A stretch of DNA of 64,000 bases from Maricaulis sp034670125 (GCF_034670125.1 NZ_JAXMOC010000008.1:1-64000); one strand, 5' to 3'. Shown: positions 8,602 to 18,184, numbered from the stretch's first letter. The notes: a model not told the origin generated them from the letters alone. Translations and numbers: made by a program.

Positions 8602-10284
8602 ATGAAGTATCTCATTGCGACTATTGCCGGACTGGCACTGGCGGGCTGCTCGGTTGATACCGACACCACGACCGAGACCGCCGACGCGGCCTTCACGCCG
8701 AATGTCAGCGCCACCAATATCGAAGCACACATCCGCTTTCTGGCATCCGACTACCTCGCCGGCCGCGATGCCGGTACAGACGGCTATGAAATCGCCGCCA
8801 ATTACGTCGCCGCACAGATGCGCCTTCTCGGTCTCGAGCCGGCCGGCGACGATGGCACCTATTTCGCCGACGTACCGATGCAGGAAGTGCGTCCCGATGC
8901 CGACTACAACCAGTTCACACTGGACGGCGAAACCTTCGCCCACGGCACAGGCGCTTTTATCGGTACCAATCCCAGCGTGCTGGAAGCCACCATCACCGGC
9001 GAGCTGGTCTTCGTCGGGCACGGCGTCTCGGCCACCAATCGCGGTCATGACGACTATGAAGGCCTCGATGTCGAGGGCAAGATCGTGGTCGTCATGGGCG
9101 GAGTTCCCGAGGGTGTGTTTGAAGGTATTTCCGAAGAACGCGCCCACCACAATTCCGGCACGACCAAACGCAATGTTGCCGCCGCACACGGCGCCATCGG
9201 CATGATCTCGATCACCGGATGGACGCAGGAACAGCTGACCGGATTTGCCAACGGCTTCGGCAGCCGTCCGAGTGTCCGTCTGACTGCCGCCACCGGAGCG
9301 TCCGGATATGACACTGTCCAGGCCGCTGCCAACGTTACCGCCGAGCTTGGTGCCAGCCTGTTTGAGGGCGCCGAGATGAGCCTGGAGGACGTGCAGGCCG
9401 CGATGTCTGCTGAAGAGCCGACCTATCCGCGTTTTGCCCTGCCCCACACCGCGACCATCCGTCAGCGCACGCTGTCCGAACCCTTCAGTGACCCCAATGT
9501 GGTCGGCATGATCCGCGGCTCCGATCCGATCCTCGCCGACGAGATTGTCGTTCTGTCGGCCCATCTCGACCATATCGGCTCGGTGACCGACCACATGCGC
9601 TCGGGCGGTTCCTGCCGCGCCTCCGACGAGAGCGACGAAATCTGCAATGGCGCAGTCGACAATGCGTCCGGCATCTCCATCATGCTGGAGACAGCCCGCA
9701 CCTTCCTGGAGCAAGGCACGCCGCGTCGTTCGATCGTTTTTGTCGCGCTGACGGCTGAAGAAAAGGGCCTTCTGGGCTCGGAGCATTTCGCCCGCAACCC
9801 GTCGGTCCCGGCTGAACAGATCGTCGCCAACGTCAATCTCGACATGCCGGTGATCGTCTATGACTTCGCCGACGTGATCGCCTTCGGCGCCAATCACTCC
9901 AATCTCGGACCGATTGCCAGCCGTGCCGCTGATCGTCTGGGCATCATGGTCAGCGAAGACCCACTGCCGGAGCAGTCACTCTTTGTGCGCTCGGATCACT
10001 ACAACTTCGTCCGCGAAGGCGTGCCGTCGCTGTTCCTGATGACCGGCTTTTCCTCGCCGGATCCGCGCTGGGACGAAGGCGAAGGCTTCATGGGCTTCCT
10101 GACCACCCACTATCACCGTCCGACCGATCAGCTGGATGGCGAGCTGGAAGTCCTGTTCGAGCAGGGCGCCAAATTCGCCAACATCAACTACATGATCGCC
10201 CGCGAAATCGCTGACAGCGACGAGCGGCCGGCTTGGAATGAGGACAGCTTCTTCGGCAACCTGTTCGGCAACGACGTCGAGTAG
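8602..10284 (+). CDS. M28-family zinc peptidase, lipoprotein
   Basis: This 560-aa protein has a lipoprotein signal (lipobox L-A-G-C, Cys16) and a PA-domain-like insert (about residues 110-240) before the M28 catalytic domain. Zinc ligands and catalytic residues are visible in order: His in SAHLDH (~320), Asp in AVDNASG (~351), Glu in TAEEKG (~385), Asp in NLDMP (~413) and His in SDHYNF (~467), all intact. It should be an aminopeptidase anchored in the cell envelope. ATG 8602 follows GGGAGG. A long-stemmed terminator ends the gene. A smaller M28 homologue is encoded at 29213-30178. Confidence 0.9.
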   Translation: MKYLIATIAGLALAGCSVDTDTTTETADAAFTPNVSATNIEAHIRFLASDYLAGRDAGTDGYEIAANYVAAQMRLLGLEPAGDDGTYFADVPMQEVRPDADYNQFTLDGETFAHGTGAFIGTNPSVLEATITGELVFVGHGVSATNRGHDDYEGLDVEGKIVVVMGGVPEGVFEGISEERAHHNSGTTKRNVAAAHGAIGMISITGWTQEQLTGFANGFGSRPSVRLTAATGASGYDTVQAAANVTAELGASLFEGAEMSLEDVQAAMSAEEPTYPRFALPHTATIRQRTLSEPFSDPNVVGMIRGSDPILADEIVVLSAHLDHIGSVTDHMRSGGSCRASDESDEICNGAVDNASGISIMLETARTFLEQGTPRRSIVFVALTAEEKGLLGSEHFARNPSVPAEQIVANVNLDMPVIVYDFADVIAFGANHSNLGPIASRAADRLGIMVSEDPLPEQSLFVRSDHYNFVREGVPSLFLMTGFSSPDPRWDEGEGFMGFLTTHYHRPTDQLDGELEVLFEQGAKFANINYMIAREIADSDERPAWNEDSFFGNLFGNDVE

Positions 10285-10312
10285 GCTTCAAGCCCCAGTC
10301 TGATAAATGCAG

Positions 10313-10346
10313 GCGCGCGCCGTTCCAAACGGCGCGCGCTCTGTTT
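10313..10346 (+). terminator. Terminator after M28 peptidase
   Basis: A 12-bp perfect stem of alternating GC (10313-10324 with 10328-10339) and a 3-nt loop, followed by a short T-rich stretch. Confidence 0.7.
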
Positions 10347-10373
10347 ATAAGCGGGTATTGAAGGAGAGCCGAC

Positions 10374-11213
10374 TTGACGACTGCCTACGAGACCGTGACC
10401 GATATCGATACCGCCAGCCCACGTGATGGCCGCATCAAGCTGCATGGGCCCGAGGGCTTTGCGGGCATGCGCAAGGCCGGACGACTGGCAGCCGAAATCC
10501 TCGACATGCTGGTCGAGCACGCCCGGCCCGGCAACACCACCGAGTATCTGGACAAGCTGGCCCGGGAATACGCTTTCGATCATGGCTCGATGCCGGCGAC
10601 CCTGTTCTATCGCGGCTATCGGCACTCGCTGTGCACCTCGCTCAATCATGTGGTGTGCCACGGCATTCCCGGTCCCAAGCCGCTCAAGAGCGGTGACATC
10701 GTCAATATCGATGTGACCGTGGTGGTTGATGGCTGGCATGGAGACACCAGCCGCATGTACACGATCGGCGAGCCGCGCCGGAAAGCCGAGCTGCTGGTCG
10801 ACACCACCTATGAAGCCATGATGGCCGGCATCAATGCGATCAAACCGGGCGTCACCCTTGGCACGATCGGCGCCATCATCCAGGAATATGCCGAGGAACG
10901 CCGCTGCTCCATCGTGCGCGATTTCTGCGGCCATGGCCTCGGCCAGAACTTCCACGACAGCCCGAATGTGCTCCATTTCGGTGAGCATGGCGAAGGCCCC
11001 GAGCTCAAGGAAGGCATGTTCTTCACCGTCGAACCCATGCTCAATCTGGGTCGCCCCGACGTGAAGGTCCTGTCCGATGGCTGGACCGCCGTGACGCGCG
11101 ACAAGTCGCTTTCGGCCCAGTTCGAGCATTCCTGCGGCGTCACCGCCGACGGCGTCGAGATCTTCACCAAATCGCCCAAGGGCCTCGACAAGCCACCCTA
11201 TTCCGTCACCTAG
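10374..11213 (+). CDS. map: Methionine aminopeptidase, type I
   Basis: A 279-aa type I methionine aminopeptidase, which removes the initiator Met from nascent proteins. All five metal ligands are visible: Asp in NIDVTVVVDGW and Asp in GDTSRM, His in CGHGLG, Glu in TVEPML, and Glu in FEHSCGV. The start is a TTG at 10374 with AAGGAGAG 5 nt upstream. An N-terminal extension of about 25 residues precedes the conserved catalytic fold. radC follows with a 3-nt gap, so they are co-transcribed. Confidence 0.95.
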   Translation: MTTAYETVTDIDTASPRDGRIKLHGPEGFAGMRKAGRLAAEILDMLVEHARPGNTTEYLDKLAREYAFDHGSMPATLFYRGYRHSLCTSLNHVVCHGIPGPKPLKSGDIVNIDVTVVVDGWHGDTSRMYTIGEPRRKAELLVDTTYEAMMAGINAIKPGVTLGTIGAIIQEYAEERRCSIVRDFCGHGLGQNFHDSPNVLHFGEHGEGPELKEGMFFTVEPMLNLGRPDVKVLSDGWTAVTRDKSLSAQFEHSCGVTADGVEIFTKSPKGLDKPPYSVT

Positions 11214-11216
11214 ACG

Positions 11217-11897
11217 ATGACCGATCTGGCACCCCATACAGGCCATCGGGATAGGCTGCGCGAAAAACTAACCTCAGCGGGCGGGCTGGCATTACACGAT
11301 TATGAATTGCTGGAACTCTACCTCTTCCGCTGCATCCCGCGCCGCGACGTCAAACCCATTGCCAAGGACCTGATCGCCCGCTTCGGGGATCTGGGCGGCG
11401 TCGCCTCGGCCACGGTCGGCCAGCTCTCATCGGTGCGCGGGGTGTCGGAGAAAACCGCCGCCGAACTGAAACTGATCAAGGCGCTGTCGGAGCGCCTCGC
11501 CCGCGAACAGGTGATCGGCCGCCCGGTCATCACCTCCTGGTCGGCCCTGGTCGCCTATTGCCGCACCGCCATGCAGCACGCCACCACGGAACAGTTCCGC
11601 GTCCTCTTTCTTGATCGCAAGAACAAGCTGATCGCCGACGAGGTGCTCGGTGAAGGCACGATCGACCACGCCCCGGTCTATCCCCGCGAGGTGGTCAAGT
11701 CCGCCCTAGCCCACGAAGCCTCGGCGATCATCCTCGTCCACAACCACCCCTCCGGCGACGCCACGCCCAGCCAGGCCGATATCGAGATGACCCGGACGCT
11801 GATGGAGATCTGCAAACCCTTCGAGATCGCCGTCCATGATCACCTAGTGATCGGGCGCGAGAATACCGCGAGCTTCAAGACGTTGGGGTTGATGTAG
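11217..11897 (+). CDS. radC: RadC/JAB-domain protein
   Basis: A 226-aa RadC family protein: an N-terminal helix-hairpin-helix region (TVGQLSSVRGVSEKTAAEL, about residues 60-80) and a C-terminal JAB1/MPN domain with the metal motif H-N-H-P-S-G-D-A-T-P-S-Q-A-D (about 175-188). Although named for radiation sensitivity, the family's role remains unsettled. The gene runs directly after map. Confidence 0.92.
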   Translation: MTDLAPHTGHRDRLREKLTSAGGLALHDYELLELYLFRCIPRRDVKPIAKDLIARFGDLGGVASATVGQLSSVRGVSEKTAAELKLIKALSERLAREQVIGRPVITSWSALVAYCRTAMQHATTEQFRVLFLDRKNKLIADEVLGEGTIDHAPVYPREVVKSALAHEASAIILVHNHPSGDATPSQADIEMTRTLMEICKPFEIAVHDHLVIGRENTASFKTLGLM

Positions 11898-11971
11898 TGA
11901 CGTCAGCCATAACCCGGATGGCGACACATGCGGCCCGGAAAGAGCGAGCCACGGCTCGCAATAACCCCTAG

Positions 11972-12088
11972 ATCGCTTGTCAGCCAGCAGGCCGTATCCG
12001 TTTCTTCCGGTCAAGGGCCCGAAGGGCCGCGCAGCGGGCATGCCCCTTGACCGGAAGAAACGGATACGGCGAAGTCCCGGCAAGCGAT
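11972..12088. repeat. Nested perfect 27-bp inverted repeat
   Basis: Two perfectly complementary 27-nt arms (11991-12017 and 12044-12070) flank a 26-nt GC-rich spacer. An outer 8-bp pair (11972-11979 with 12081-12088, ATCGCTTG/CAAGCGAT) closes the structure through a 10-11 nt internal loop. No ORF fits. Too long and lacking a T-run for a normal terminator; it resembles a palindromic intergenic repeat unit lying between convergent radC and the glyoxalase gene. Confidence 0.85.
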
Positions 12089-12146
12089 TTATGGACGGGT
12101 GAGCGCCGCGGCGCCCTCCGCCTGAATACTGGAAAGCAAGTGCCCC

Positions 12147-12539
12147 CTACCCCGCCGGCTCGATCGGCTGCCACAACTCGATCTTCGTCCCGTCCGGATC
12201 CATCACCCAAGCGAAGCGGCCATAATCGAAATCCTGGGGCTCGCCTTCCAGCGGAACCTCTTTTTCCTTCAGGTGCGCCAGCATCGAATCCATATCGTCA
12301 ATCATCAGATTGATCATGAAAGGTTTGGCGGATGGCTTGAAATAGTCGGTTCCGGCCTTGAAGCCGGAAAAGATCGTCCGCGCGCCCTGCGGGAAGGCCT
12401 TGCCGCTGTCGGCATGCAGGAAGTCGGCGCCGCCATAATCATTGATCGTCAGGCCCAGCTTGTCCTTGTACCAGGCCATCAAGGCCGCCGGGTCCGGGCT
12501 TTGGAAAAACACGCCCCCGACACCAATCACTTTTGCCAT
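12147..12539 (-). CDS. Glyoxalase/bleomycin-resistance (VOC) family protein
   Basis: A 130-aa single VOC-fold protein with two beta-alpha-beta-beta-beta modules: GGVFFQSPDPAALMAWYKDKLG at the start and VMDPDGTKIELWQP at the end (Glu as predicted metal ligand). VOC proteins include glyoxalase I, dioxygenases and antibiotic-binding proteins; no specific substrate is evident. ATG 12539 is chosen because GGGGAG is 6 nt upstream. Confidence 0.85.
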   Translation of the reverse strand: MAKVIGVGGVFFQSPDPAALMAWYKDKLGLTINDYGGADFLHADSGKAFPQGARTIFSGFKAGTDYFKPSAKPFMINLMIDDMDSMLAHLKEKEVPLEGEPQDFDYGRFAWVMDPDGTKIELWQPIEPAG

Positions 12540-12674
12540 GTCACGCTCCCCTTGTCGTGCCGACAGGCTAGACGACACCCTTGGCTGAGGACAAATGAAT
12601 TCCGGTGACTCGTGGGCTGGACGCAGCGCGCCACTCGCCTAGCCTCCGGTCCAAGCCATCAGCGAGCCCGCCCC

Positions 12675-13898
12675 ATGCAAAGCAAAGCCAATTACTTCAC
12701 CCATCTGGAATGTTCGCAGACCGGCGAACGCTACGAGGCCGGCGAGCCGCACAACCTGTCCAAGGCCGGCAAGCCACTGCTCGCCCGCTATGACCTGGAC
12801 AAGATGAAGGACGAGGTCGATCGCGGTGCGGTCTGGGCGCGCGAGGGGGGTTTTTGGAAATGGCGCGAACTGCTGCCCGTCGTCGACGACGCCGACATTT
12901 GCGCCCTGGGCGAACTCGACACACCGCTGATCGATGTGCCGGCGACCGCCAAGGCCTCCGGAGCGACGGGCAAGGTCTGGGTCAAGGATGAGGGGCGTTT
13001 GCCGACGGGCTCGTTCAAGGCGCGCGGTCTCGCCCTCGCCGTGGCGATGGCTCACAGTTTCGGCCTCAAGCGCCTCGCCATGCCGACCAATGGCAATGCC
13101 GGCGCGGCGATGTCGGCCTATGCCAGCCGGATGGGCATGGAAAGCTATTGCTTTGCGCCGGAGGATACGCCGGAGGCCAATCTGCGCGAGATGGCCCTGC
13201 AGGGGGCGAAGGTCTTCAAGGTCAACGGCTTCATCCATCATTGCGGCGCCCTTGTAGGGGCCGGCAAGGACAAGATGGGCTGGTTCGATGTCTCGACCCT
13301 GAAAGAGCCCTACCGGATCGAGGGCAAGAAAACGATGGGCCTGGAACTCGCCGCCCAGCTCGGCTGGCGGGTCCCCGATGCCATCTTCTACCCCACCGGC
13401 GGCGGTACCGGCCTGATCGGCATGTGGAAGGCCTTCGACGAGATGGAGCAACTCGGCTGGATCGGTTCGGAACGCCCAAAAATGTTTGCCGTCCAGGCGG
13501 AAGGCTGCGCGCCGATTGTCAAAGCTTACGAGGATGGTGCCCGACATGCCGAGGAATGGCTCGACGCCAAAACCGCCGCCATGGGCATCCGCGTTCCCAA
13601 GGCGATCGGTGATTTCCTGATCCTTGACGCCGTCCGGGAGAGCGGCGGCGCGGCGCTGGCCGTCTCCGAGACCGTCATCGAAACCGCCCGCACGAGATGC
13701 GCCCGCCAGGACGGGTTATTGCTCTGCCCCGAAGGCGCCGCCACCCTCGCCGCCATGGAAAAAGCCATGGGCGACGGCCTGCTGGCCCGCGACGCCGAAT
13801 GCGTGCTGTTCAATTGCGGTTCGGGATTGAAGTACGCGATGCCGGATGGGGCCGTTGCGCTGGACCGGCATGGGGATGTGGATTGGGGCGCGCTTTGA
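12675..13898 (+). CDS. thrC: Threonine synthase (PLP-dependent fold type II)
   Basis: This 407-aa enzyme converts O-phosphohomoserine to threonine. The PLP-lysine lies in LPTGSFKARGLALA (about residue 120), followed by the PTNGNAGAA loop and the YPTGGGTGLIGMW phosphate-binding region. The N-terminus (HLECSQTGERY) retains the threonine-synthase start seen in the longer archaeal/plant-like class, with one of the two usual Cys. No homoserine kinase or other thr gene is adjacent. A TTG-initiated RDD gene overlaps its stop by 4 nt. Confidence 0.85.
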   Translation: MQSKANYFTHLECSQTGERYEAGEPHNLSKAGKPLLARYDLDKMKDEVDRGAVWAREGGFWKWRELLPVVDDADICALGELDTPLIDVPATAKASGATGKVWVKDEGRLPTGSFKARGLALAVAMAHSFGLKRLAMPTNGNAGAAMSAYASRMGMESYCFAPEDTPEANLREMALQGAKVFKVNGFIHHCGALVGAGKDKMGWFDVSTLKEPYRIEGKKTMGLELAAQLGWRVPDAIFYPTGGGTGLIGMWKAFDEMEQLGWIGSERPKMFAVQAEGCAPIVKAYEDGARHAEEWLDAKTAAMGIRVPKAIGDFLILDAVRESGGAALAVSETVIETARTRCARQDGLLLCPEGAATLAAMEKAMGDGLLARDAECVLFNCGSGLKYAMPDGAVALDRHGDVDWGAL

Positions 13899-14536
13899 AG
13901 AAAACGAGTGAAGCCTTTCTGACGGGCCGCTCTCCTGAAAGCGACCGGCGCCATTCTCGTCGCTTGTTCTGGGGGGTAGCGACGCCAGTTCTGGCTCTGG
14001 CACCACAAATATACCATTCGACTCTTCAGCTTATTGGGACCCCGGAATTCTTGCCGCCGCTTTTGCTTCAATTCGCGATCTGCGCCCTGTTTTTGGTCGG
14101 TGCGCGAACAATTCCCATTCATCGGGGACAGGACCTACCGCACGCTCGTGTACCGGTCTCCACCCGTTTTTGGGCGGTGCTGTTTGATGTTTTTGCTTGG
14201 TCGATTGTCGCGGGCCCGTTCATTGCAGCCGTTCGTCGGATACCCCCTGACCCTACCGCGCCGATAACCTTGGGTATCGTAGGGATTGTGATGGTGTCCT
14301 TTGTGGCGCGCAGCATTCGTGCCGTTGCAACAGGCAGGCCCAGCTTCGGTCAAAGGGTCATGAGTTACCGTAGCGTCGCTTTGAAATCCCCCATGAAAAG
14401 CGGCTTTCTCAACACTGTTTTCGGTGCCATCGCCTATGCTTTTGCGCCTGTCACCTTGCTGCAGATTCGCAAAACCGACGCCCAACCGGCCTGGTGGAAC
14501 CGGGCCAGCGATGTGAAAGCCATCAGCACTGACTAG
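13895..14536 (+). CDS. RDD-family membrane protein
   Basis: A 213-aa protein with about five hydrophobic segments. The RDD-like pattern is visible as TRFWAVLFDVFAW, an Arg and Asp in a membrane span, and GRPSFGQRVMSYR after a later span. RDD proteins are poorly characterised; some have been linked to ion transport. The best start is TTG 13895, overlapping the thrC stop (TTGA), because the upstream in-frame part is only the shifted reading of thrC. Its codon use is visibly less GC-biased than thrC, hinting at lower expression or later acquisition. Confidence 0.65.
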   Translation: MKKTSEAFLTGRSPESDRRHSRRLFWGVATPVLALAPQIYHSTLQLIGTPEFLPPLLLQFAICALFLVGARTIPIHRGQDLPHARVPVSTRFWAVLFDVFAWSIVAGPFIAAVRRIPPDPTAPITLGIVGIVMVSFVARSIRAVATGRPSFGQRVMSYRSVALKSPMKSGFLNTVFGAIAYAFAPVTLLQIRKTDAQPAWWNRASDVKAISTD

Positions 14537-14610
14537 CCAACGAGCTGTTCCAGGGCACGTACCAGAGGAACTTGTCCCACCCCCTCGCTTCGTTCCGAAA
14601 GGTGACTTTG

Positions 14611-14967
14611 ATGAATAACCCCAAGCGCGCGTCCCGATCTTCGCTCGGCCTGGCCATCCTGGTGACCCTCGGCTCTGTCGGGTGGCAGATTGCCAAACAT
14701 TCCGACGCGCTTCTCGGCACGCCGGCGATGCTGGCCCTGGTCGCGGCGGGCACAGGAACATTCGCGGTTCTGGCGGGCATGGCGCTGTTCCACATCGAGC
14801 GCCAGATCACATCGCCCATGATGACCGACCGAGATGGCAACCGGCAAAATGGGTCACCGCTCACCCTGGCCGTCGGCCTCGGGACCCTCATCATCCATGT
14901 CATGGCCACATACCGGGTCTCGGCCTGGCTCGCGCAGGGCGGCGCGGCCAGCCTGCTGGCGACCTGA
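14611..14967 (+). CDS. Small membrane protein of unknown function
   Basis: A 118-aa protein with three predicted membrane spans (about residues 12-28, 38-60 and 88-105) and a polar central loop (MMTDRDGNRQNGSP). It has no motif I recognise. ATG 14611 is favoured because AAGGTGAC lies just upstream. It follows the RDD gene by 74 nt and may be co-transcribed. Confidence 0.6.
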   Translation: MNNPKRASRSSLGLAILVTLGSVGWQIAKHSDALLGTPAMLALVAAGTGTFAVLAGMALFHIERQITSPMMTDRDGNRQNGSPLTLAVGLGTLIIHVMATYRVSAWLAQGGAASLLAT

Positions 14968-15145
14968 TACCGGGCGGCCCCGTGGAACATCCTCCCCACC
15001 TACCCAGGCCGCTTGGCGTCCGTGTGCCGCCTGCGCTAGGGTCAGGCCTGTCAATCGGGACGAAGCCATCCTGTCGGACAGGAATTGAAGACCACATCTG
15101 TACCGCCAGGCTGCCCGGCAAGACCGGCAAGGGGAAAACTGTCGC

Positions 15146-16372
15146 ATGCATCCCAATATGATCGCCGGGCTGGGCGCTGTTCTGCTGTTGCTGATTGCTG
15201 TCGTGTTTTCGACCAACCGGCGCAAAATCCGGTTGCGGACCGTGCTGAGTGCCCTGCTCTTGCAGGGCGCGATCGGCGCGTTGGTGCTCTATCTGCCCAT
15301 CGGTCGCGACATCCTGTCGGCGCTGTCGGCGGGTGTGACCCAATTGCTGGCCTTCTCGACGGCCGGCATCGCCATGGTGTTCGGCCCGCTGGTGTCTGAC
15401 GCGGTCGGATTCAGTTTTGCCCTGAACGTGCTGCCGGTGGTGATCTTCTTTTCGGCGCTGATGTCGGTGCTCTACCATATCGGCGTGATGCAGTGGATCG
15501 TCCGGATTGTCGGCTTCGGGCTGAATGCCTTGCTGGCCTGCGGACGTGTGGTCTCGCTCAACGCTGCCGCCAATATTTTCGTCGGCCAGACCGAGGCCCC
15601 GCTGGTGATCCGCCCCTATCTCGACGGGATCACAAAGCCCCAGCTGTTCGCCATCATGACTTCTGGTCTCGCCTCGGTGGCCGGGACCGTGCTGGCGGCT
15701 TACGCGCAAATCGGGATCAGTGTCGAATACCTGCTGGCCGCCAGCTTCATGGCCGCGCCGGGCGGCTTGCTGATGGCCAGCATCATCATGCCGGCCGACG
15801 ACGAGCAGGATGAGGCCCAGGACATCGTCAAGGGTCCGCCTGAGCGGGAGCGACACGCCAATGTGGTGATGGCGGCGGCGGTCGGGGCCAAGGACGGCCT
15901 TCACCTGGCGCTGAATATCGGCGCTATGCTGATCGCCTTCGTCTCGCTGATCGCGCTTTTGAACGGGCTGATTGCCGGTATTGCCGGATTGTTCGGCGCC
16001 GACGGCGTGACCATCCAGTCCCTGCTGGGCACCGTGCTGTCCCCCTTGATGATGGCACTCAGCATACCGGTGGCAGAGGCCCAGGCGGCCGGGGCCATTG
16101 TCGGTGAAAAGCTGGTGATCAATGAATTCGTCGCCTATCTGACCCTGTCCGGCAGCATCGAGGACTTCTCGCCGCGCAGCCAGGCCATTCTCACCATTGC
16201 GCTTTGCGGCTTTGCCAATCTCAGCTCTGTCGGGATTTTGCTGGGCGGGCTGGGCAGTCTTGTGCCGGACCGGATTTCGCAGATTGCCCGCTTCGGCCTG
16301 CGCGCCGTGCTGGCCGGGTCGCTGTCCAATCTGATGAGCGCAGCCATCGCCGGCATGTTGTTTGTCGGATAA
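15146..16372 (+). CDS. Concentrative nucleoside transporter (NupC/CNT family)
   Basis: A 408-aa polytopic inner-membrane protein of the CNT family, which imports nucleosides with H+ or Na+. CNT signatures visible are GQTEAPLVIRPYL in the N-terminal repeat and EKLVINEFVAYL in the C-terminal repeat, plus the AANIFVG and SGLASVAGTVLAAYA segments. It is the first gene of a salvage operon: nucleoside hydrolase, ribokinase and a 2OG-Fe(II) oxygenase follow with gaps of 4 nt or overlaps, so imported nucleosides are likely cleaved and the ribose phosphorylated. Confidence 0.92.
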   Translation: MHPNMIAGLGAVLLLLIAVVFSTNRRKIRLRTVLSALLLQGAIGALVLYLPIGRDILSALSAGVTQLLAFSTAGIAMVFGPLVSDAVGFSFALNVLPVVIFFSALMSVLYHIGVMQWIVRIVGFGLNALLACGRVVSLNAAANIFVGQTEAPLVIRPYLDGITKPQLFAIMTSGLASVAGTVLAAYAQIGISVEYLLAASFMAAPGGLLMASIIMPADDEQDEAQDIVKGPPERERHANVVMAAAVGAKDGLHLALNIGAMLIAFVSLIALLNGLIAGIAGLFGADGVTIQSLLGTVLSPLMMALSIPVAEAQAAGAIVGEKLVINEFVAYLTLSGSIEDFSPRSQAILTIALCGFANLSSVGILLGGLGSLVPDRISQIARFGLRAVLAGSLSNLMSAAIAGMLFVG

Positions 16373-16376
16373 GCCC

Positions 16377-17315
16377 ATGACCCATCGCGTCATTCTTGAT
16401 TGTGACCCGGGTGTCGATGATTGCATCGCACTGCTCGTTGCCCTGGGCGCATCGGACCGGATTGACCTGCAGTCGATCTGTGTTGTGGCCGGCAATGTGC
16501 CGGTCGATGTCTGTGCCCGGAACGCCCTCGGCGTTCTGTCGCTGGCCGGGCGGGACGACATTCCGGTGTTTTCGGGCTGCGACAGACCGATGCGGGTCGC
16601 GCCCAGTTTTGCCGACCACATCCACGGCAAGACAGGACTGGGAGACGCGGTTCTGCCTCCCGCGCTCGCGCCGCTTCAACCCGACCATGCCGTCGATTAT
16701 CTCTGCCGTGAGCTGGGCTCGGCCAAGCCCGGATCGATCACGCTGGTGATCACCGGACCGATGACGAATTTTGCCACCGCCCTGCAACGCGACCCGACCA
16801 TCACGGCGGCCTTGCGCGAAGTGGTCATCATGGGTGGGGCCGCGGACGAAGGCGGCAACATCACACCGTTCGCGGAGTTCAATATCTATGCCGACCCGGA
16901 TGCCGCGAAATGCGTGCTGGGCAGTGGATGCCCGACCACCCTGATCGGCCTCGATACGACATTGCAATTCCGCTGTATGCCGACGCGTATGGACCGCTTG
17001 TTGACCTCCGCTCACCCGGCCAGCCTGACGGCAGCGGCCATGATCGGCCACGTCAATCGGGTCTATGGCGAGATCTATGGGGTTGACGGGGCTGCGATGC
17101 ACGACCCCTGCACGATTGGCTACCTGCTGGCGCCCGACCTGTTTGATGTGTCCGAGGTTGCCATCGACGTCGATTGCAGCGATGGCGAGCGACGCGGCCA
17201 AACGCGGATCCAGTCCACGGACACACCGTCCGACCTGCCCGTTATTCGCTGGGTTCACGGCGTCCGCGACGAAAAGCTGTTCAACCTGGTGGTCACCGAA
17301 ATGGAGCGGCTGTGA
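16377..17315 (+). CDS. Nucleoside hydrolase (IunH family)
   Basis: A 312-aa inosine-uridine-preferring nucleoside hydrolase homologue. The calcium-binding signature DCDPGVDD is at residues 8-15, and the C-terminal ligand Asp in HDPCTIGYLLAP is present. It splits nucleosides into base and ribose. The ATG at 16377 lies 4 nt after the transporter stop; the upstream TTG at 16362 is less likely. The stop overlaps the ribokinase ATG (TGATG). Confidence 0.92.
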   Translation: MTHRVILDCDPGVDDCIALLVALGASDRIDLQSICVVAGNVPVDVCARNALGVLSLAGRDDIPVFSGCDRPMRVAPSFADHIHGKTGLGDAVLPPALAPLQPDHAVDYLCRELGSAKPGSITLVITGPMTNFATALQRDPTITAALREVVIMGGAADEGGNITPFAEFNIYADPDAAKCVLGSGCPTTLIGLDTTLQFRCMPTRMDRLLTSAHPASLTAAAMIGHVNRVYGEIYGVDGAAMHDPCTIGYLLAPDLFDVSEVAIDVDCSDGERRGQTRIQSTDTPSDLPVIRWVHGVRDEKLFNLVVTEMERL

Positions 17316-18184
17316 TGACCCAAAAGATCACCGTCGTCGGATCGGTCAATCTGGATCTTGTGGTTCGTTGTGAACATCTGCCCCGGGACGGCGAGACGGT
17401 GTTGGGGAATGGCTTTGCCAAACACCCGGGCGGCAAGGGCGCCAACCAGGCGCTGGCGGCCCGGCGCCTGGGCGCGCAGGCCCGCCTGATCGCCTGTGTC
17501 GGCGAGGATGACGAGGCCGACGCGGCGCTCGCCTTGCTGACGGCCGGCGGTGTTGATTTGTCGCGCTGCCGCCGTGTTCCGGATCAGCCGACCGGTATCG
17601 CCATGATCGCCGTCGAGCCGGCCGGCGACAATCAGATCGTTGTCGCCAGCGGTGCCAATGGCGCCTTGTCGGTCACCGATCTTCCGGAGCGCATCGACGG
17701 CGGCCTGATCGGCCAGCTCGAGACGCCGGTCGAGGTTCTGCTGGAGGCCCAGGCGCGGTGTTCCGGGCTGGTCGTTGTGAACCTTGCCCCGGCCCGGACG
17801 CTGGACAACGCCGTGCTGGGGCGGGCCGACGTCTGCATCGTGAACGAGGCAGAATGTGATTTCTACGGGACCGACCGCCTGTTCGCGGCGGGTGGCCTGA
17901 CAGCCCTGACCCTGGGCGCTCGCGGGGCCGTCCTGTTCAGGGATGGTGTCGAGATTGCCCGCGCCCGGCCGCCAAGCGTAACATCACACGATGCGACCGG
18001 GGCGGGCGATACGTTCGTGGCGGCACTGACGCTGGCCTTGCTGGAAGACCAACCGGCCCGGACGGCCCTTGAATTTGCCTGCGCCGCCGGGGCCGCCGCG
18101 ACACGCAATGCCGGGGCCCAACCGGCCCTGCCGGTACGGGCTGCGGTCGACGCGCTCATGGCTGGAGATGACCTTGACCGATAG
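17315..18184 (+). CDS. rbsK: Ribokinase (PfkB family)
   Basis: A 289-aa ribokinase that phosphorylates ribose at O5. Both PfkB signatures are intact: GGKGANQALAARRLG (about residues 37-51) and DATGAGDTFVAALTL near residue 225, with Asp as catalytic base. The gene shares the TGATG overlap with the nucleoside hydrolase and supports ribose recovery from salvaged nucleosides. Confidence 0.92.
   Translation: MTQKITVVGSVNLDLVVRCEHLPRDGETVLGNGFAKHPGGKGANQALAARRLGAQARLIACVGEDDEADAALALLTAGGVDLSRCRRVPDQPTGIAMIAVEPAGDNQIVVASGANGALSVTDLPERIDGGLIGQLETPVEVLLEAQARCSGLVVVNLAPARTLDNAVLGRADVCIVNEAECDFYGTDRLFAAGGLTALTLGARGAVLFRDGVEIARARPPSVTSHDATGAGDTFVAALTLALLEDQPARTALEFACAAGAAATRNAGAQPALPVRAAVDALMAGDDLDR

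Noticed and set aside
8467..9897. 476-aa minus-strand open frame
   Set aside because: Antisense of the M28 lipoprotein peptidase; no motif and no start context.
14900..16630. 576-aa minus-strand open frame
   Set aside because: Antisense of the nucleoside transporter; extremely Gln/His/Arg-rich with no fold signals.
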